Of a stretch of DNA of 58,735 bases, positions 23,778 to 31,886 are shown in pieces. The notes beneath the pieces are model-generated. The model did no database searches and was not told the DNA's origin. It saw only the letters and a program-made list of their open reading frames with translations. This DNA is from Actinomadura chibensis NBRC 106107. Lineage in GTDB: Bacteria > Actinomycetota > Actinomycetes > Streptosporangiales > Streptosporangiaceae. The position numbers were made by a program, and so were the translations under genes. The DNA lies in NCBI RefSeq assembly GCF_001552135.1, contig NZ_BCQP01000075.1, positions 1 through 58,735 of the forward strand, given 5' to 3'. Each line of letters starts with the position of its first letter. Within the stretch, counting starts at the first letter, position 1.

Positions 23778-24917
23778 TCAGCCGCCGCTCGTCACCGGCA
23801 GGTTGCGCGGGTTGAAGTAGGGCGTCGTCGCGAGCCCGCGCAGCGCCGAGAGGGCGTGCTTGTCGCCGGTCACCGCGAGCGCGCGCCGCTTGTCCCTGGC
23901 GTTCGCGGCCAGCTCGTTCGAGTTGAAGTAGACGACGGCCTTGACCTGCGGGTCCTGGAGGGTCTTGGACGCCTCCCTGAGCCATTCGGCGCGCCGCTCC
24001 CCGTAGGCCGCGGGCACCCCGAACTCGGCGATCATGATCGGCTTGTGCCGGTCGCGGGACCACTGCAGGAACAGCTTCAGCTCCTCCGACAGGTCGCGGT
24101 ACTCGGCGTCGCCGCGCGGCGGGACGTCCGCGCAGATCCAGTCGACCTGGTCGTCGCCCGGGTAGTAGGAGCCCGCGTGCGCGCCGCCGAAGCCGCGGGC
24201 GGTGGGGCACCACACCCAGGCGACGTTGTCGACGCCCTGCCGCTTGAAGATCGTCCGCAGGTGCTTCCAGGCGGCGACGAAGTCCTCGGCGGAGTGGACG
24301 CGCTTGCGGGCCGACGCCGTGTCCATGTCCCGCGACCAGCGCAGGAACACCGGCTTCCCGAGCGCCTTGATCGCGCGGGCGCGGCGCGCGACGAGGTCGT
24401 CGTACTCGCCCCGGACGATCTTGCGCGTGTCGGCGCCCGCCCAGGTCAGCAGCAGGTAGCGGTTGCCGTCGGCGGCGGACCGGTCCAGTCCGGCGGGGAA
24501 GTCGGCCGTCCAGGAGCGGTAGCTCTGCACGATGTCGAGCCGCCGTCCGAGCTCGCGCTCGAAGTCGGCGACCGGCCCCATGCCCGGCTTCCCGGCGTCC
24601 TTCCCGGGCGTCGCCGACCCCGACGGCGCACCCGACCCCGACGGCGCACCCGACCCCGACGGCGTGCCCGTCCCCGTGCCCGAGGGCGACCCGGACGGCT
24701 TGCCGCCGCGCTCCGGCGGCACCCAGGCCCCGAAGTACGCCCCGTCCTTCGGCGGGACGGGCGCCACCCCGGCCCGCGCCGTCGTCGTGATCTTGGGCGC
24801 GGCGCCCGCGCCGCCCCCGCAGCCCGCCGCCACCGTCGCGACCACCGCCGCGGTGGCGAGGAGCGCCGTCCCCACGATCGGCAACCTCGCCCGCGCCGTC
24901 CGCGAACGCGCCTTCAC
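23778..24917 (-). CDS. Lipoprotein with GH26-like (beta-mannanase-like) domain
   Basis: 379 residues. GTG start with GGAGG five bases upstream, followed by a lipoprotein signal peptide with lipobox A-A-G-C (Cys33). A Pro/Ser/Gly linker with three 6-residue repeats precedes a TIM-barrel domain similar to ManB/GH26 mannanases. The nucleophile motif I-M-I-A-E-F-G is present. The acid/base motif is unusual: families of this type have H-E-M-N, whereas here the matching region reads R-D-M-D. It may therefore be catalytically altered or bind glycan only. It sits inside the otherwise conserved ispE-rsmA gene order. Confidence 0.75.
   Translation of the reverse strand: MKARSRTARARLPIVGTALLATAAVVATVAAGCGGGAGAAPKITTTARAGVAPVPPKDGAYFGAWVPPERGGKPSGSPSGTGTGTPSGSGAPSGSGAPSGSATPGKDAGKPGMGPVADFERELGRRLDIVQSYRSWTADFPAGLDRSAADGNRYLLLTWAGADTRKIVRGEYDDLVARRARAIKALGKPVFLRWSRDMDTASARKRVHSAEDFVAAWKHLRTIFKRQGVDNVAWVWCPTARGFGGAHAGSYYPGDDQVDWICADVPPRGDAEYRDLSEELKLFLQWSRDRHKPIMIAEFGVPAAYGERRAEWLREASKTLQDPQVKAVVYFNSNELAANARDKRRALAVTGDKHALSALRGLATTPYFNPRNLPVTSGG
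24613..24666. repeat. 18-bp coding tandem repeat, three copies
   Basis: Three 18-base units (24613-24630, 24631-24648, 24649-24666) with core CCGACCCCGACGGCG encode the P-S-G-S-G-A linker repeats of the lipoprotein. Confidence 0.8.
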
Positions 24918-24987
24918 ATCGACCTCCGGTCGTCCTGGTGTGAGTCCATCTCCCCGGGCAGGCGGCAGCCCGCACCCCGTGCACGCC

Positions 24988-25869
24988 TCAGGGGAGTGGG
25001 AGCCGATCTCCCCGGCGTGTTGGACCATACTCGGCAATTCTGGCGAAGGCGGCCACGTCCAGCGCTTCGCCCCTGGCCCTCGGGTCGACTCCGGCGGCGC
25101 GCACGGCGTCCTCCGCCGCCGCCGGGGACCCGGCCCAGCCCGCGAGCGCCGCCCGCAGCGTCTTGCGGCGCTGCGCGAACGCGGCGTCCACCACGGCGAA
25201 CACCTCCGCGCGGGACGCCTTCGTCGGCGGCGGCTCGCGGCGGGTGAACGCCACGAGCCCCGAGTCGACGTTCGGCGCCGGCCAGAACACGGCCCGGCCG
25301 ACCGCGCCCGCGCGGCGCGCCTCCCCGTACCAGGCGAGCTTCACCGACGGCACGCCGTAGATCCGGCCGCCGGGCCGGGCGACCATCCGGTCGGCGACCT
25401 CCGCCTGGACCATGACGAGCGCCGTCCGCAGCGACGGCAGCACGGCCAGCAGGTGCAGGACGACCGGCACCGCCACGTTGTAGGGCAGGTTCGCGACGAG
25501 CGCCGTGGGCGCCGGGCCTGGCACCCCCTCGACGCGCATCGCGTCGGCGTGCACGACGTCCAGGCGTCCGGCGAGGTCGGGGGCCCGCGCGGCGACCGTG
25601 CCGGGCAGCTCGGCGGCGAGCGCGGCATCGATCTCCACGGCGACGACCCGGCGCGCCTCCGGCAGCAGCGCCAGGGTCAGCGACCCGAGCCCCGGCCCCA
25701 CCTCGACCACGACGTCGTCCGGATCGAGGCTCGCCGTCCGGACGATCCGCCGCACCGTGTTCGCGTCGATGACGAAGTTCTGCCCGAGCGTCTTCGTCGG
25801 CCTGATGCCGAGCCGCGCCGCGAGCTCCCGCACGTCGGCGGGGCCGAGCAGCCCTCGTGAATCCCCCAC
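24988..25869 (-). CDS. rsmA: 16S rRNA (adenine(1518)-N6/adenine(1519)-N6)-dimethyltransferase
   Basis: 293 residues (KsgA). It dimethylates two adjacent adenines in helix 45 of 16S rRNA. Motifs: N-F-V-I-D at 31-35, E-V-G-P-G-L-G-S-L-T from 56, the catalytic N-L-P-Y-N, and the C-terminal F-A-Q-R-R-K-T-L-R. GTG start; GACAAT six bases upstream hints at a leaderless mRNA, since there is no good ribosome site. It is downstream of rpf with 16 bases between the rpf stop and this start, an arrangement conserved in actinobacteria. Confidence 0.95.
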   Translation of the reverse strand: MGDSRGLLGPADVRELAARLGIRPTKTLGQNFVIDANTVRRIVRTASLDPDDVVVEVGPGLGSLTLALLPEARRVVAVEIDAALAAELPGTVAARAPDLAGRLDVVHADAMRVEGVPGPAPTALVANLPYNVAVPVVLHLLAVLPSLRTALVMVQAEVADRMVARPGGRIYGVPSVKLAWYGEARRAGAVGRAVFWPAPNVDSGLVAFTRREPPPTKASRAEVFAVVDAAFAQRRKTLRAALAGWAGSPAAAEDAVRAAGVDPRARGEALDVAAFARIAEYGPTRRGDRLPLP

Positions 25870-25885
25870 GCCCCGATTGTCCCAG

Positions 25886-26692
25886 CTAGGAGAACAGGTT
25901 GCTTCCGCAGTTCGGCCACTGCCCCTGCCAGCGGCCGTTGACCTTGTTGTAGAGCATCTGAGCCCGGTAGGTCTGCTCCGCCGCGGGCGCGTCCGACGGC
26001 TTGCCCTTGCCGCCGACCGACGCCCACGACGCCAGCGAGAACTGGTAGAGCCCGTAGTACCCGGCCGGGTTCACGGCCTTCGGGTTGTTGTGGGACTCGC
26101 AGCGGGCCAGCGCCGTCCAGTTCAGCCGGGCCGCCGCGCCGGACCCCGCCGACTTCGGCCCGACCGCGAGGACCCGCGTGACGGGCCTGCTCTTCACCCG
26201 CTTCGCGATGACCTTCTTGACCTTCTTGCCCTTCCGCCGGACGTACGCCCACTGCACGATCAGCACGCCGGGACGCCCCTCCCGCAGCACCTTCTCGCTC
26301 CACGGCGGGACGGACGAGCTGTTCTTGCGGACCGTCTTCTGCGGCACCTTGACCATCGCGAGCTTCGGCGCCGACAGCAGCCGCAGCACGTAGACGACGT
26401 CGCCGGGCGGCTGGTCGGCGAGCGGCTTGACGAGGTCGTGCGGGCCGAGCGCGACCCGGGCCTGGTCGAGCACCTGCCGGACGGTCGTCCCGGTGGTCAT
26501 CGCCTCCGTCCGCCTGCCGTCCACCACGATCACGATCTTGCGCGGCGCGGCGCTGGTGCGGGGCGCGTCCGCGGCGGCGGCCTTCTGCGGCCCGGTCGAG
26601 CCGCCCCCTCCCCCGCAGCCGGCCGCGAGGAGGGCGGCGACGAGAAGGACGGCGGAGGGCGCGGACGATCGGCGCGCGTGATGGCGAGGCAC
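25886..26692 (-). CDS. rpfB: Resuscitation-promoting factor (RpfB-like lipoprotein)
   Basis: 268 residues. Lipobox L-A-A-G-C with Cys26, one DUF348 domain (about 50-105), a G5 domain (about 115-180) and a C-terminal Rpf transglycosylase domain with catalytic Glu199 in A-R-C-E-S-H-N-N. RpfB of mycobacteria has three DUF348 repeats; this form has one. The enzyme cleaves peptidoglycan and promotes regrowth from dormancy or spores. GTG start with GGAGG seven bases upstream. A TAATGT -10 candidate lies about 50 bases before the start. Neighbours tatD and rsmA are the conserved ones. Confidence 0.93.
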   Translation of the reverse strand: MPRHHARRSSAPSAVLLVAALLAAGCGGGGGSTGPQKAAAADAPRTSAAPRKIVIVVDGRRTEAMTTGTTVRQVLDQARVALGPHDLVKPLADQPPGDVVYVLRLLSAPKLAMVKVPQKTVRKNSSSVPPWSEKVLREGRPGVLIVQWAYVRRKGKKVKKVIAKRVKSRPVTRVLAVGPKSAGSGAAARLNWTALARCESHNNPKAVNPAGYYGLYQFSLASWASVGGKGKPSDAPAAEQTYRAQMLYNKVNGRWQGQWPNCGSNLFS

Positions 26693-26817
26693 GGGGGTTC
26701 CTCCAGGGGGGCCGGGCTCGGGGGCGCCCGCTCAGAGGCCAGACATTAAGGCCACCCGTCGTGCCTCCGCCACCGCATCGCCCACATCCGCCGCCCCCGC
26801 CCCGGGCGGTACCGGCG

Positions 26818-27642
26818 TCACCAGGGGCCGAAGGCGCGCTCCCCGTTCGCGGCGATCGCCGCGCACAGCTCCGCCACGTCCACGCCCTTGACCTCGGCCA
26901 TGGCGCGGACGGTGTGCGGGATCAGGTACGACGCGTTCGGCTTGCCCCGGTGCGGGATCGGCGTCAGGAACGGCGCGTCCGTCTCCACCAGGAGGAGGTC
27001 GAGCGGCGCGACGCGCAGCGCGTCCCGGAGCGGCTCGGCGTTCTTGAACGTGACGTTGCCCGCGAAGCTCATCAGGTAGCCGTGCTCGGCGCACGTCTCC
27101 GCCATCCGGGCGTCGCCCGAGTAGCAGTGGAACACGACCGTCTCCGGGGCGCCCTCCTCGGCGAGGACGCGGAGGACGTCGTCGTGGGCGTCCCGGTCGT
27201 GGATGACGAGGGCCTTGCCGGTCCGCTTGGCGATCTCGATGTGGCCGCGGAACGCGCGGTGCTGGTCGTCCTTCGGCGCCCAGTCGCGGTAGTAGTCGAG
27301 GCCGGTCTCGCCGATCGCGCGGACCTTCGGGTGCGCGGCCAGCAGCGCGACGTCGTTCAGGACGGCGTCGGAGATCCCGGTCGTCTCGTTCGGGTGGATC
27401 GCGACCGCCGCGTACACGTCGTCGAACTCGGCGGCCGCGTCCACCGCGAAGCGCGACGACGGCAGGTCGCAGCCGATCGTCACGATCCGCGTGACCCCGG
27501 CCGCCTTCGCGGACTTGAGCTGCTCGTCCACCGGCGTCTCGACGACGTCGAGATGGCAGTGGCTGTCGAAGACGTCGACGGGCAGGCGCTCTGGAAGCGG
27601 CGGGTAGGACCTGGAGGCCTGCCCGTCGGCGTCTCGGCTCAC
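26818..27642 (-). CDS. tatD: TatD-family metal-dependent deoxyribonuclease
   Basis: 274 residues. A TIM-barrel metallohydrolase. The N-terminal metal ligands are H28 and H30 in D-S-H-C-H-L-D. The E-T-G-L-D-Y-Y motif and later H-D-R-D and L-L-V-E-T-D-A-P-F motifs complete the site. It acts as a 3'-5' exonuclease on DNA/RNA in known members. The GTG start overlaps the metG stop (GTGA), so it is translationally coupled to metG. Confidence 0.95.
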   Translation of the reverse strand: MSRDADGQASRSYPPLPERLPVDVFDSHCHLDVVETPVDEQLKSAKAAGVTRIVTIGCDLPSSRFAVDAAAEFDDVYAAVAIHPNETTGISDAVLNDVALLAAHPKVRAIGETGLDYYRDWAPKDDQHRAFRGHIEIAKRTGKALVIHDRDAHDDVLRVLAEEGAPETVVFHCYSGDARMAETCAEHGYLMSFAGNVTFKNAEPLRDALRVAPLDLLLVETDAPFLTPIPHRGKPNASYLIPHTVRAMAEVKGVDVAELCAAIAANGERAFGPW

Positions 27643-29441
27643 GTGTTCTCCAGCCGGGCGAGCTCCTCGTCCACCACGGACGAGTCGAGCTTCTTGAACA
27701 GCGGGACGGGCTTGGCCAGCGGCACGCCCGGCTTGATCGGCACCGACTCCCAGCGCGCCTCGGTCGCGTAGTCGCCGGTGAGGACGCGGTAGTCGGGCCC
27801 GCCCTCCTCGGAGACCGTCTTCAGTTCCGGCATGCCGCTCCACACGCCTTCCCCGCCGAGCATCTCGTACACCTTCTGCGACGAGCGCGGCAGGAACGGC
27901 GTCAGCAGCGTCTTGGCGTCGTCGACGACCTGCAGCGCGGTGTGCAGGATCGACTTCACGCGGGCCGGGTCGTCCTTCAGCTTCCAGGGCGCCTGGTCGG
28001 ACAGGTACTTGTTCGCGTCGCGGACGACGTCCAGCGCCTCGGTGATCGAGTTCTTGAACCGGGACCGTTCGAGCTCGGCGCCCACGGCCGGGAACGCGCG
28101 GCGGCTGCGCTCCAGCAGCGCCCGGTCGGCGTCGGTGAGCTCGCCCGCCTCCGGGATCGCGCCGAAGTTCTTCGCCGCCATGTTCACCGACCGGTTGACG
28201 AGGTTGCCCCACGCGGCGACCAGCTCGTCGTTGTTGCGCCGGACGAACTCCGCCCAGGTGAAGTCGGTGTCCTGGTTCTCGGGACCGGCGACCGCGATGT
28301 AGTAGCGCAGGGCGTCCACGTCGTAGCGGGCGAGGAAGTCCTGCACGTAGATGACGACCTGGCGGGACGAGGAGAACTTCCTGCCCTCCATCGTCAGGAA
28401 CTCCGACGACACGACCTCGCTCGGGACGTTCAGCGCGCCGAGCGAGCCCGGCGTGCCGCCCTTGTCGCCCTGGCCGCTGTAGCCGAGCAGCATCGCGGGC
28501 CAGATCTCGGCGTGGAAGACGATGTTGTCCTTGCCCATGAAGTAGTAGGACAGGGCGTCCGGGTCCTGCCACCAGGCGCGCCACGCCTCCGGGTCGCCCT
28601 GCCTGCGGGCCCACTCGACCGACGCCGAGAAGTAGCCGATCACCGCGTCGAACCACACGTACAGCTTCTTCGCCGGGTTGTCGCGCCAGCCGTCCAGCGG
28701 GATCGGCACGCCCCAGTCGAGGTCGCGGCTGATCGCGCGGGGCTGCATGTCGTCCAGCAGGTTCAGCGCGAACTTCAGCACGTTCGGCCGCCAGGCGAGC
28801 GCGCCGTTCTGCTTGCCGCGCAGGTACCGGCCGAGGACGTCGGTGAACGCGGGCAGGTCGAGCATGAAGTGCTCGGTCTCGACGAACTTCGGCGTCTCCC
28901 CGTTGATCCGCGACACGGGGTTTATCAGGTCGACCGGGTCGAGCTGGTTGCCGCAGTTGTCGCACTGGTCGCCGCGCGCCCCGTCGTACCCGCAGATCGG
29001 GCAGGTGCCCTCGATGTAGCGGTCGGGGAGCGTCCGGCCGGTGGACGGCGAGATCGCGCCCATCGTCTTCTGCGGGAAGATGTAGCCGTTGTCGTACAGG
29101 CCCTTGAAGATCTCCTGGACGACCGCGTAGTGGTTCAGCGTCGTCGTCCGGGTGAACAGGTCGTAGGACATCCCGAGGCCGTGCAGGTCTTCGGCGATCA
29201 CGCCGTTGTACCGGTCGGCCAGCTCGCGGGCGGTGACGCCCTCCTTGTCGGCCTGCACCTGGATCGGGGTGCCGTGCTCGTCGGTGCCGCTGACCATCAG
29301 GACCTGGTTGCCCGCCATCCGCTGGTAGCGGCTGAACATGTCGGCGGGCAGCGCGAAACCGGAGACGTGCCCGATGTGACGGGGCCCGTTGGCGTACGGC
29401 CAGGCGGGCGCGGTCAAGATGTGACGGCTTGACGAGGACAT
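27639..29441 (-). CDS. metG: Methionine--tRNA ligase
   Basis: 600 residues, class I synthetase. The H-I-G-H signature is at 22-25, the zinc knuckle C-P-I-C...C-D-N-C lies near 145-165, and the K-M-S-K-S loop appears as K-F-S-S-S, a common form. There is no C-terminal tRNA-binding extension. The ATG is not preceded by a ribosome site; TACCCT lies 7 bases upstream, so the mRNA is probably leaderless. Followed by tatD with overlapping stop and start. Confidence 0.97.
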   Translation of the reverse strand: MSSSSRHILTAPAWPYANGPRHIGHVSGFALPADMFSRYQRMAGNQVLMVSGTDEHGTPIQVQADKEGVTARELADRYNGVIAEDLHGLGMSYDLFTRTTTLNHYAVVQEIFKGLYDNGYIFPQKTMGAISPSTGRTLPDRYIEGTCPICGYDGARGDQCDNCGNQLDPVDLINPVSRINGETPKFVETEHFMLDLPAFTDVLGRYLRGKQNGALAWRPNVLKFALNLLDDMQPRAISRDLDWGVPIPLDGWRDNPAKKLYVWFDAVIGYFSASVEWARRQGDPEAWRAWWQDPDALSYYFMGKDNIVFHAEIWPAMLLGYSGQGDKGGTPGSLGALNVPSEVVSSEFLTMEGRKFSSSRQVVIYVQDFLARYDVDALRYYIAVAGPENQDTDFTWAEFVRRNNDELVAAWGNLVNRSVNMAAKNFGAIPEAGELTDADRALLERSRRAFPAVGAELERSRFKNSITEALDVVRDANKYLSDQAPWKLKDDPARVKSILHTALQVVDDAKTLLTPFLPRSSQKVYEMLGGEGVWSGMPELKTVSEEGGPDYRVLTGDYATEARWESVPIKPGVPLAKPVPLFKKLDSSVVDEELARLENT

Positions 29442-29448
29442 GCAATCA

Positions 29449-29454
29449 AGGGTA
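29449..29454 (-). promoter_or_regulatory. -10 element, leaderless start of metG
   Basis: TACCCT on the minus strand, 7 bases before the metG ATG. No Shine-Dalgarno. Confidence 0.45.
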
Positions 29455-29498
29455 GTCGCGCGGCGCCGCCCCCGGCACCGGATAAGGCCCCGACGCGA

Positions 29499-30749
29499 TC
29501 AACGCCCGTCGGCGTCCGCGCCTGATCTCGCGACGCTCGGCGCCCCGGCCTCCCGCTCGGTCGCCCGCCCGGTCGCCCGCGCGGGCGCGGGCGCCAGGAC
29601 GACCTGGACGACGGCCGCCGCCGCCAGGAGCCCGGCGAGCCACATGACCGAGACGGTGCCGAGGCCGTCGGCGGCGCGCCCGCCCAGCAGGGCGCCGAGC
29701 GCGATCGCCGCGTTGAAGACGGCGACGAGCAGTCCGGAGGCCGCCTCCTCGGCGTGCGGGGCCGCCGCAAGCAGCCAGTTCTGCACGGTCACCGACACGC
29801 CGCCGTAGGCGAGGCCCCAGAGCGCCAGCAGGGCCGCGCCGCCGCCGAGGGACCGGCCGAGCAGCGGGACGAGCAGCACCGTCACGGCCAGCGCCGCGCC
29901 GAGCACCAGCAGGGTCGCGCGGGGCGAGCGGACGGCCCGGGCGCCGCTCGCGAAGTTCCCGGCGACGCCCGCGACGCCGTACCCGAGGAGCAGGACGCCG
30001 ATCTGCCCGGCGTCCGCGCCGGAGACGTCCTCCAGCACGGGACGGACGTAGGTGTACGCGGCGAAATGGCCGCCGACCAGCAGCGCGGTCGCGACCAGGC
30101 CCGCGCGGACGCGCGGTTCGGCGGCGAGCCCGGCCAGGCCCCGCAGGTTCGTGGATCGTTCCACGGGCAGCGGCGGCAGCAGCACCGCCATGACCGCCGC
30201 GAGGACGACGGCGAACCCGCCGGCCGCCGCGAACGCCGCGCGCCAGCCCGCCGCCTCGCCGAGCAGCGTCCCGGCGGGCACGCCCAGCACCGACGCGACC
30301 GCGACGCCGCTGAACGCGACCGCGATGGCGGCGCCCCTGGACCGCTCGGGGACGAGCCGCGCCGCCAGCGACGCGGCCAGCGCCCACACCCCGCCCATGC
30401 CCGCGCCGACGAGGACGCGCCCGGCCATCAGCGCCCAGGCGTTCGGCGACCAGGCCGCGACGGCGTTCCCGAGGGCGAGCGTCAGCAGCAGCCCCACCAC
30501 GACGGGCCGCCGGTCCGCCCGGCGCAGCGCGGGGACGATCAGCGGCGCGGCCACGGCGGCGACGAGGCCGGTGACCGTGAGGGCCAGCCCGGCGACGCCC
30601 TCGCTGACGCCGAGCGTCCGCCCGATCGGGGTGAGCAGGCCCACCGGGAGCATCTCGGAGGTGACGACGGTGAACGTGGCGGCGGCGACGGACGCGACCG
30701 CCGCCCACGCGGCGGGGCCGCCGCCGTCCGAGGAGGTCGTGTTTCTCAT
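29499..30749 (-). CDS. MFS transporter (AraJ/YdhP-like, drug or sugar efflux)
   Basis: 416 residues with about twelve membrane helices. The first part contains the E-M-L-P-V-G motif at the end of helix 1 and the G-R-V-L-V-G-A-G-M-G-G-V motif C region that mark DHA1-type efflux permeases. The loop 2-3 motif A region reads R-R-A-D-R-R-P-V. ATG 30749 chosen; an in-frame TTG four codons upstream is less likely. It is divergent from a LysR regulator, with three direct repeats between them, which suggests that LysR controls its expression in response to the exported compound. Confidence 0.88.
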   Translation of the reverse strand: MRNTTSSDGGGPAAWAAVASVAAATFTVVTSEMLPVGLLTPIGRTLGVSEGVAGLALTVTGLVAAVAAPLIVPALRRADRRPVVVGLLLTLALGNAVAAWSPNAWALMAGRVLVGAGMGGVWALAASLAARLVPERSRGAAIAVAFSGVAVASVLGVPAGTLLGEAAGWRAAFAAAGGFAVVLAAVMAVLLPPLPVERSTNLRGLAGLAAEPRVRAGLVATALLVGGHFAAYTYVRPVLEDVSGADAGQIGVLLLGYGVAGVAGNFASGARAVRSPRATLLVLGAALAVTVLLVPLLGRSLGGGAALLALWGLAYGGVSVTVQNWLLAAAPHAEEAASGLLVAVFNAAIALGALLGGRAADGLGTVSVMWLAGLLAAAAVVQVVLAPAPARATGRATEREAGAPSVARSGADADGR

Positions 30750-30813
30750 GGTCCGAGTCAACGGCGGCGGGGCGGCCGGAACAACGGCGGGCCGCTCACC
30801 GCTGCATTAGTGA

Positions 30814-30849
30814 CGCTCATCAGTGTCGCTCATCGATTAGGCGCTCATC
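30814..30849. promoter_or_regulatory. Three direct repeats in the LysR/MFS divergent promoter
   Basis: CGCTCATC occurs at 30814-30821, 30827-30834 and 30842-30849, with spacings of 13 and 15 bp, ending 15 bases before the LysR ATG. The copies flank ATCGAT palindromes. Likely binding region for the LysR protein. Confidence 0.5.
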
Positions 30850-30864
30850 GATCACGGAGGCGGG

Positions 30865-31797
30865 ATGCCCGGTCTGGAACTGCGCGAACTCGAAGCCTTC
30901 CTCGTCCTGGCCGAGGAACTGCATTTCGGACGCACCGGTGAACGGCTGTACGTCTCGCAGGGCAGGGTCAGCCAGCTGCTCCGCTCACTGGAGGCCCGCG
31001 TCGGGGCCCGGCTGGTGGAGCGGACGAGCCGCCGCGTCCGGCTCACCCCGCTCGGGGAGGAGTTCCGGCGGAGCCTGCGTCCGGCCTACGACGGGCTGCA
31101 CCGGGCGGTCGACGAGGCGCGCCGCGCCGCGCGCGGCGTCGAGGGGACGCTGCGGCTGGGCTTCCAGTGCACGGCGAACGACCAGGTGACCGAAGCCGTG
31201 GCGCGGTTCCAGGAGCGGTATCCGGCCTGCGTCGTCGAGCTGGCCGAGGTGCCGCTGCACGACCCGTTCGGGGCGCTGCGGGACGGCGGCCTCGACGCCG
31301 CGATCGTGCTCGGCCCCGTCCTGGAGGACGACCTGGTCGTCGGCGCGACCTTCTCGCGGGAGCCGCAGACGGTGGCGCTGTCGGTGCGGGATCCGCTGGC
31401 CGCGCGCGACTCGCTGGCGGCCGAGGAGCTGGCCGGGCGGGCGCTGGTCCGGGTCGGCGGCTCGGCGCCGGACTACTGGCGGGAGAGCTTCTCCCCGTCG
31501 GTCACGCCCGGGGGCCGTCCGATCGGGGCCGGGCCGGTGGTCGGCACCCTCCAGGAGGGGCTCGCGCTGGCGGCGGCCGGACGGGCGCTGATGCTGCTGT
31601 GCCGGGCCACCGCCGAGGACCACGACCGGGGGCCCGTCACCTACGTGCCGGTGACCGGCCTGCCCGACTCCACGCTGGAGCTCGTCTGGCGCCGCGACCA
31701 CGAGACCGCCCGGGTCCGCGCCTTCGCCGCCGACCTGGGCGACATCGCCCGCCGGGCCGACGTCGCCCGCCGGGCGGTGCGCGCTCGCGCGGAGTAA
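30865..31797 (+). CDS. LysR-family transcriptional regulator
   Basis: 310 residues. N-terminal LysR winged helix (about 3-62) with L-R-E-L-E-A-F-L-V-L-A-E-E-L-H-F-G-R-T and a periplasmic-binding-like effector domain (about 90-295). GGAGGCGGG directly precedes the ATG. It is divergent from the MFS gene, and its own promoter overlaps the repeat array, so autoregulation is likely. Effector unknown. Confidence 0.9.
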   Translation: MPGLELRELEAFLVLAEELHFGRTGERLYVSQGRVSQLLRSLEARVGARLVERTSRRVRLTPLGEEFRRSLRPAYDGLHRAVDEARRAARGVEGTLRLGFQCTANDQVTEAVARFQERYPACVVELAEVPLHDPFGALRDGGLDAAIVLGPVLEDDLVVGATFSREPQTVALSVRDPLAARDSLAAEELAGRALVRVGGSAPDYWRESFSPSVTPGGRPIGAGPVVGTLQEGLALAAAGRALMLLCRATAEDHDRGPVTYVPVTGLPDSTLELVWRRDHETARVRAFAADLGDIARRADVARRAVRARAE

Positions 31798-31886
31798 CCT
31801 GTCCGGCGTCGCGGGGACGAGCGGAGAGCGGTGCGGGCACCACGGTCGGTGGTCGCGCGAGAGCAGCGGAGGCGGGGAGCCCAGGC

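Noticed and set aside
26693..26817. ydaO/c-di-AMP riboswitch upstream of rpf
   Set aside because: Such riboswitches control many actinobacterial rpf genes, but the gap is only 125 bases and lacks the conserved core.
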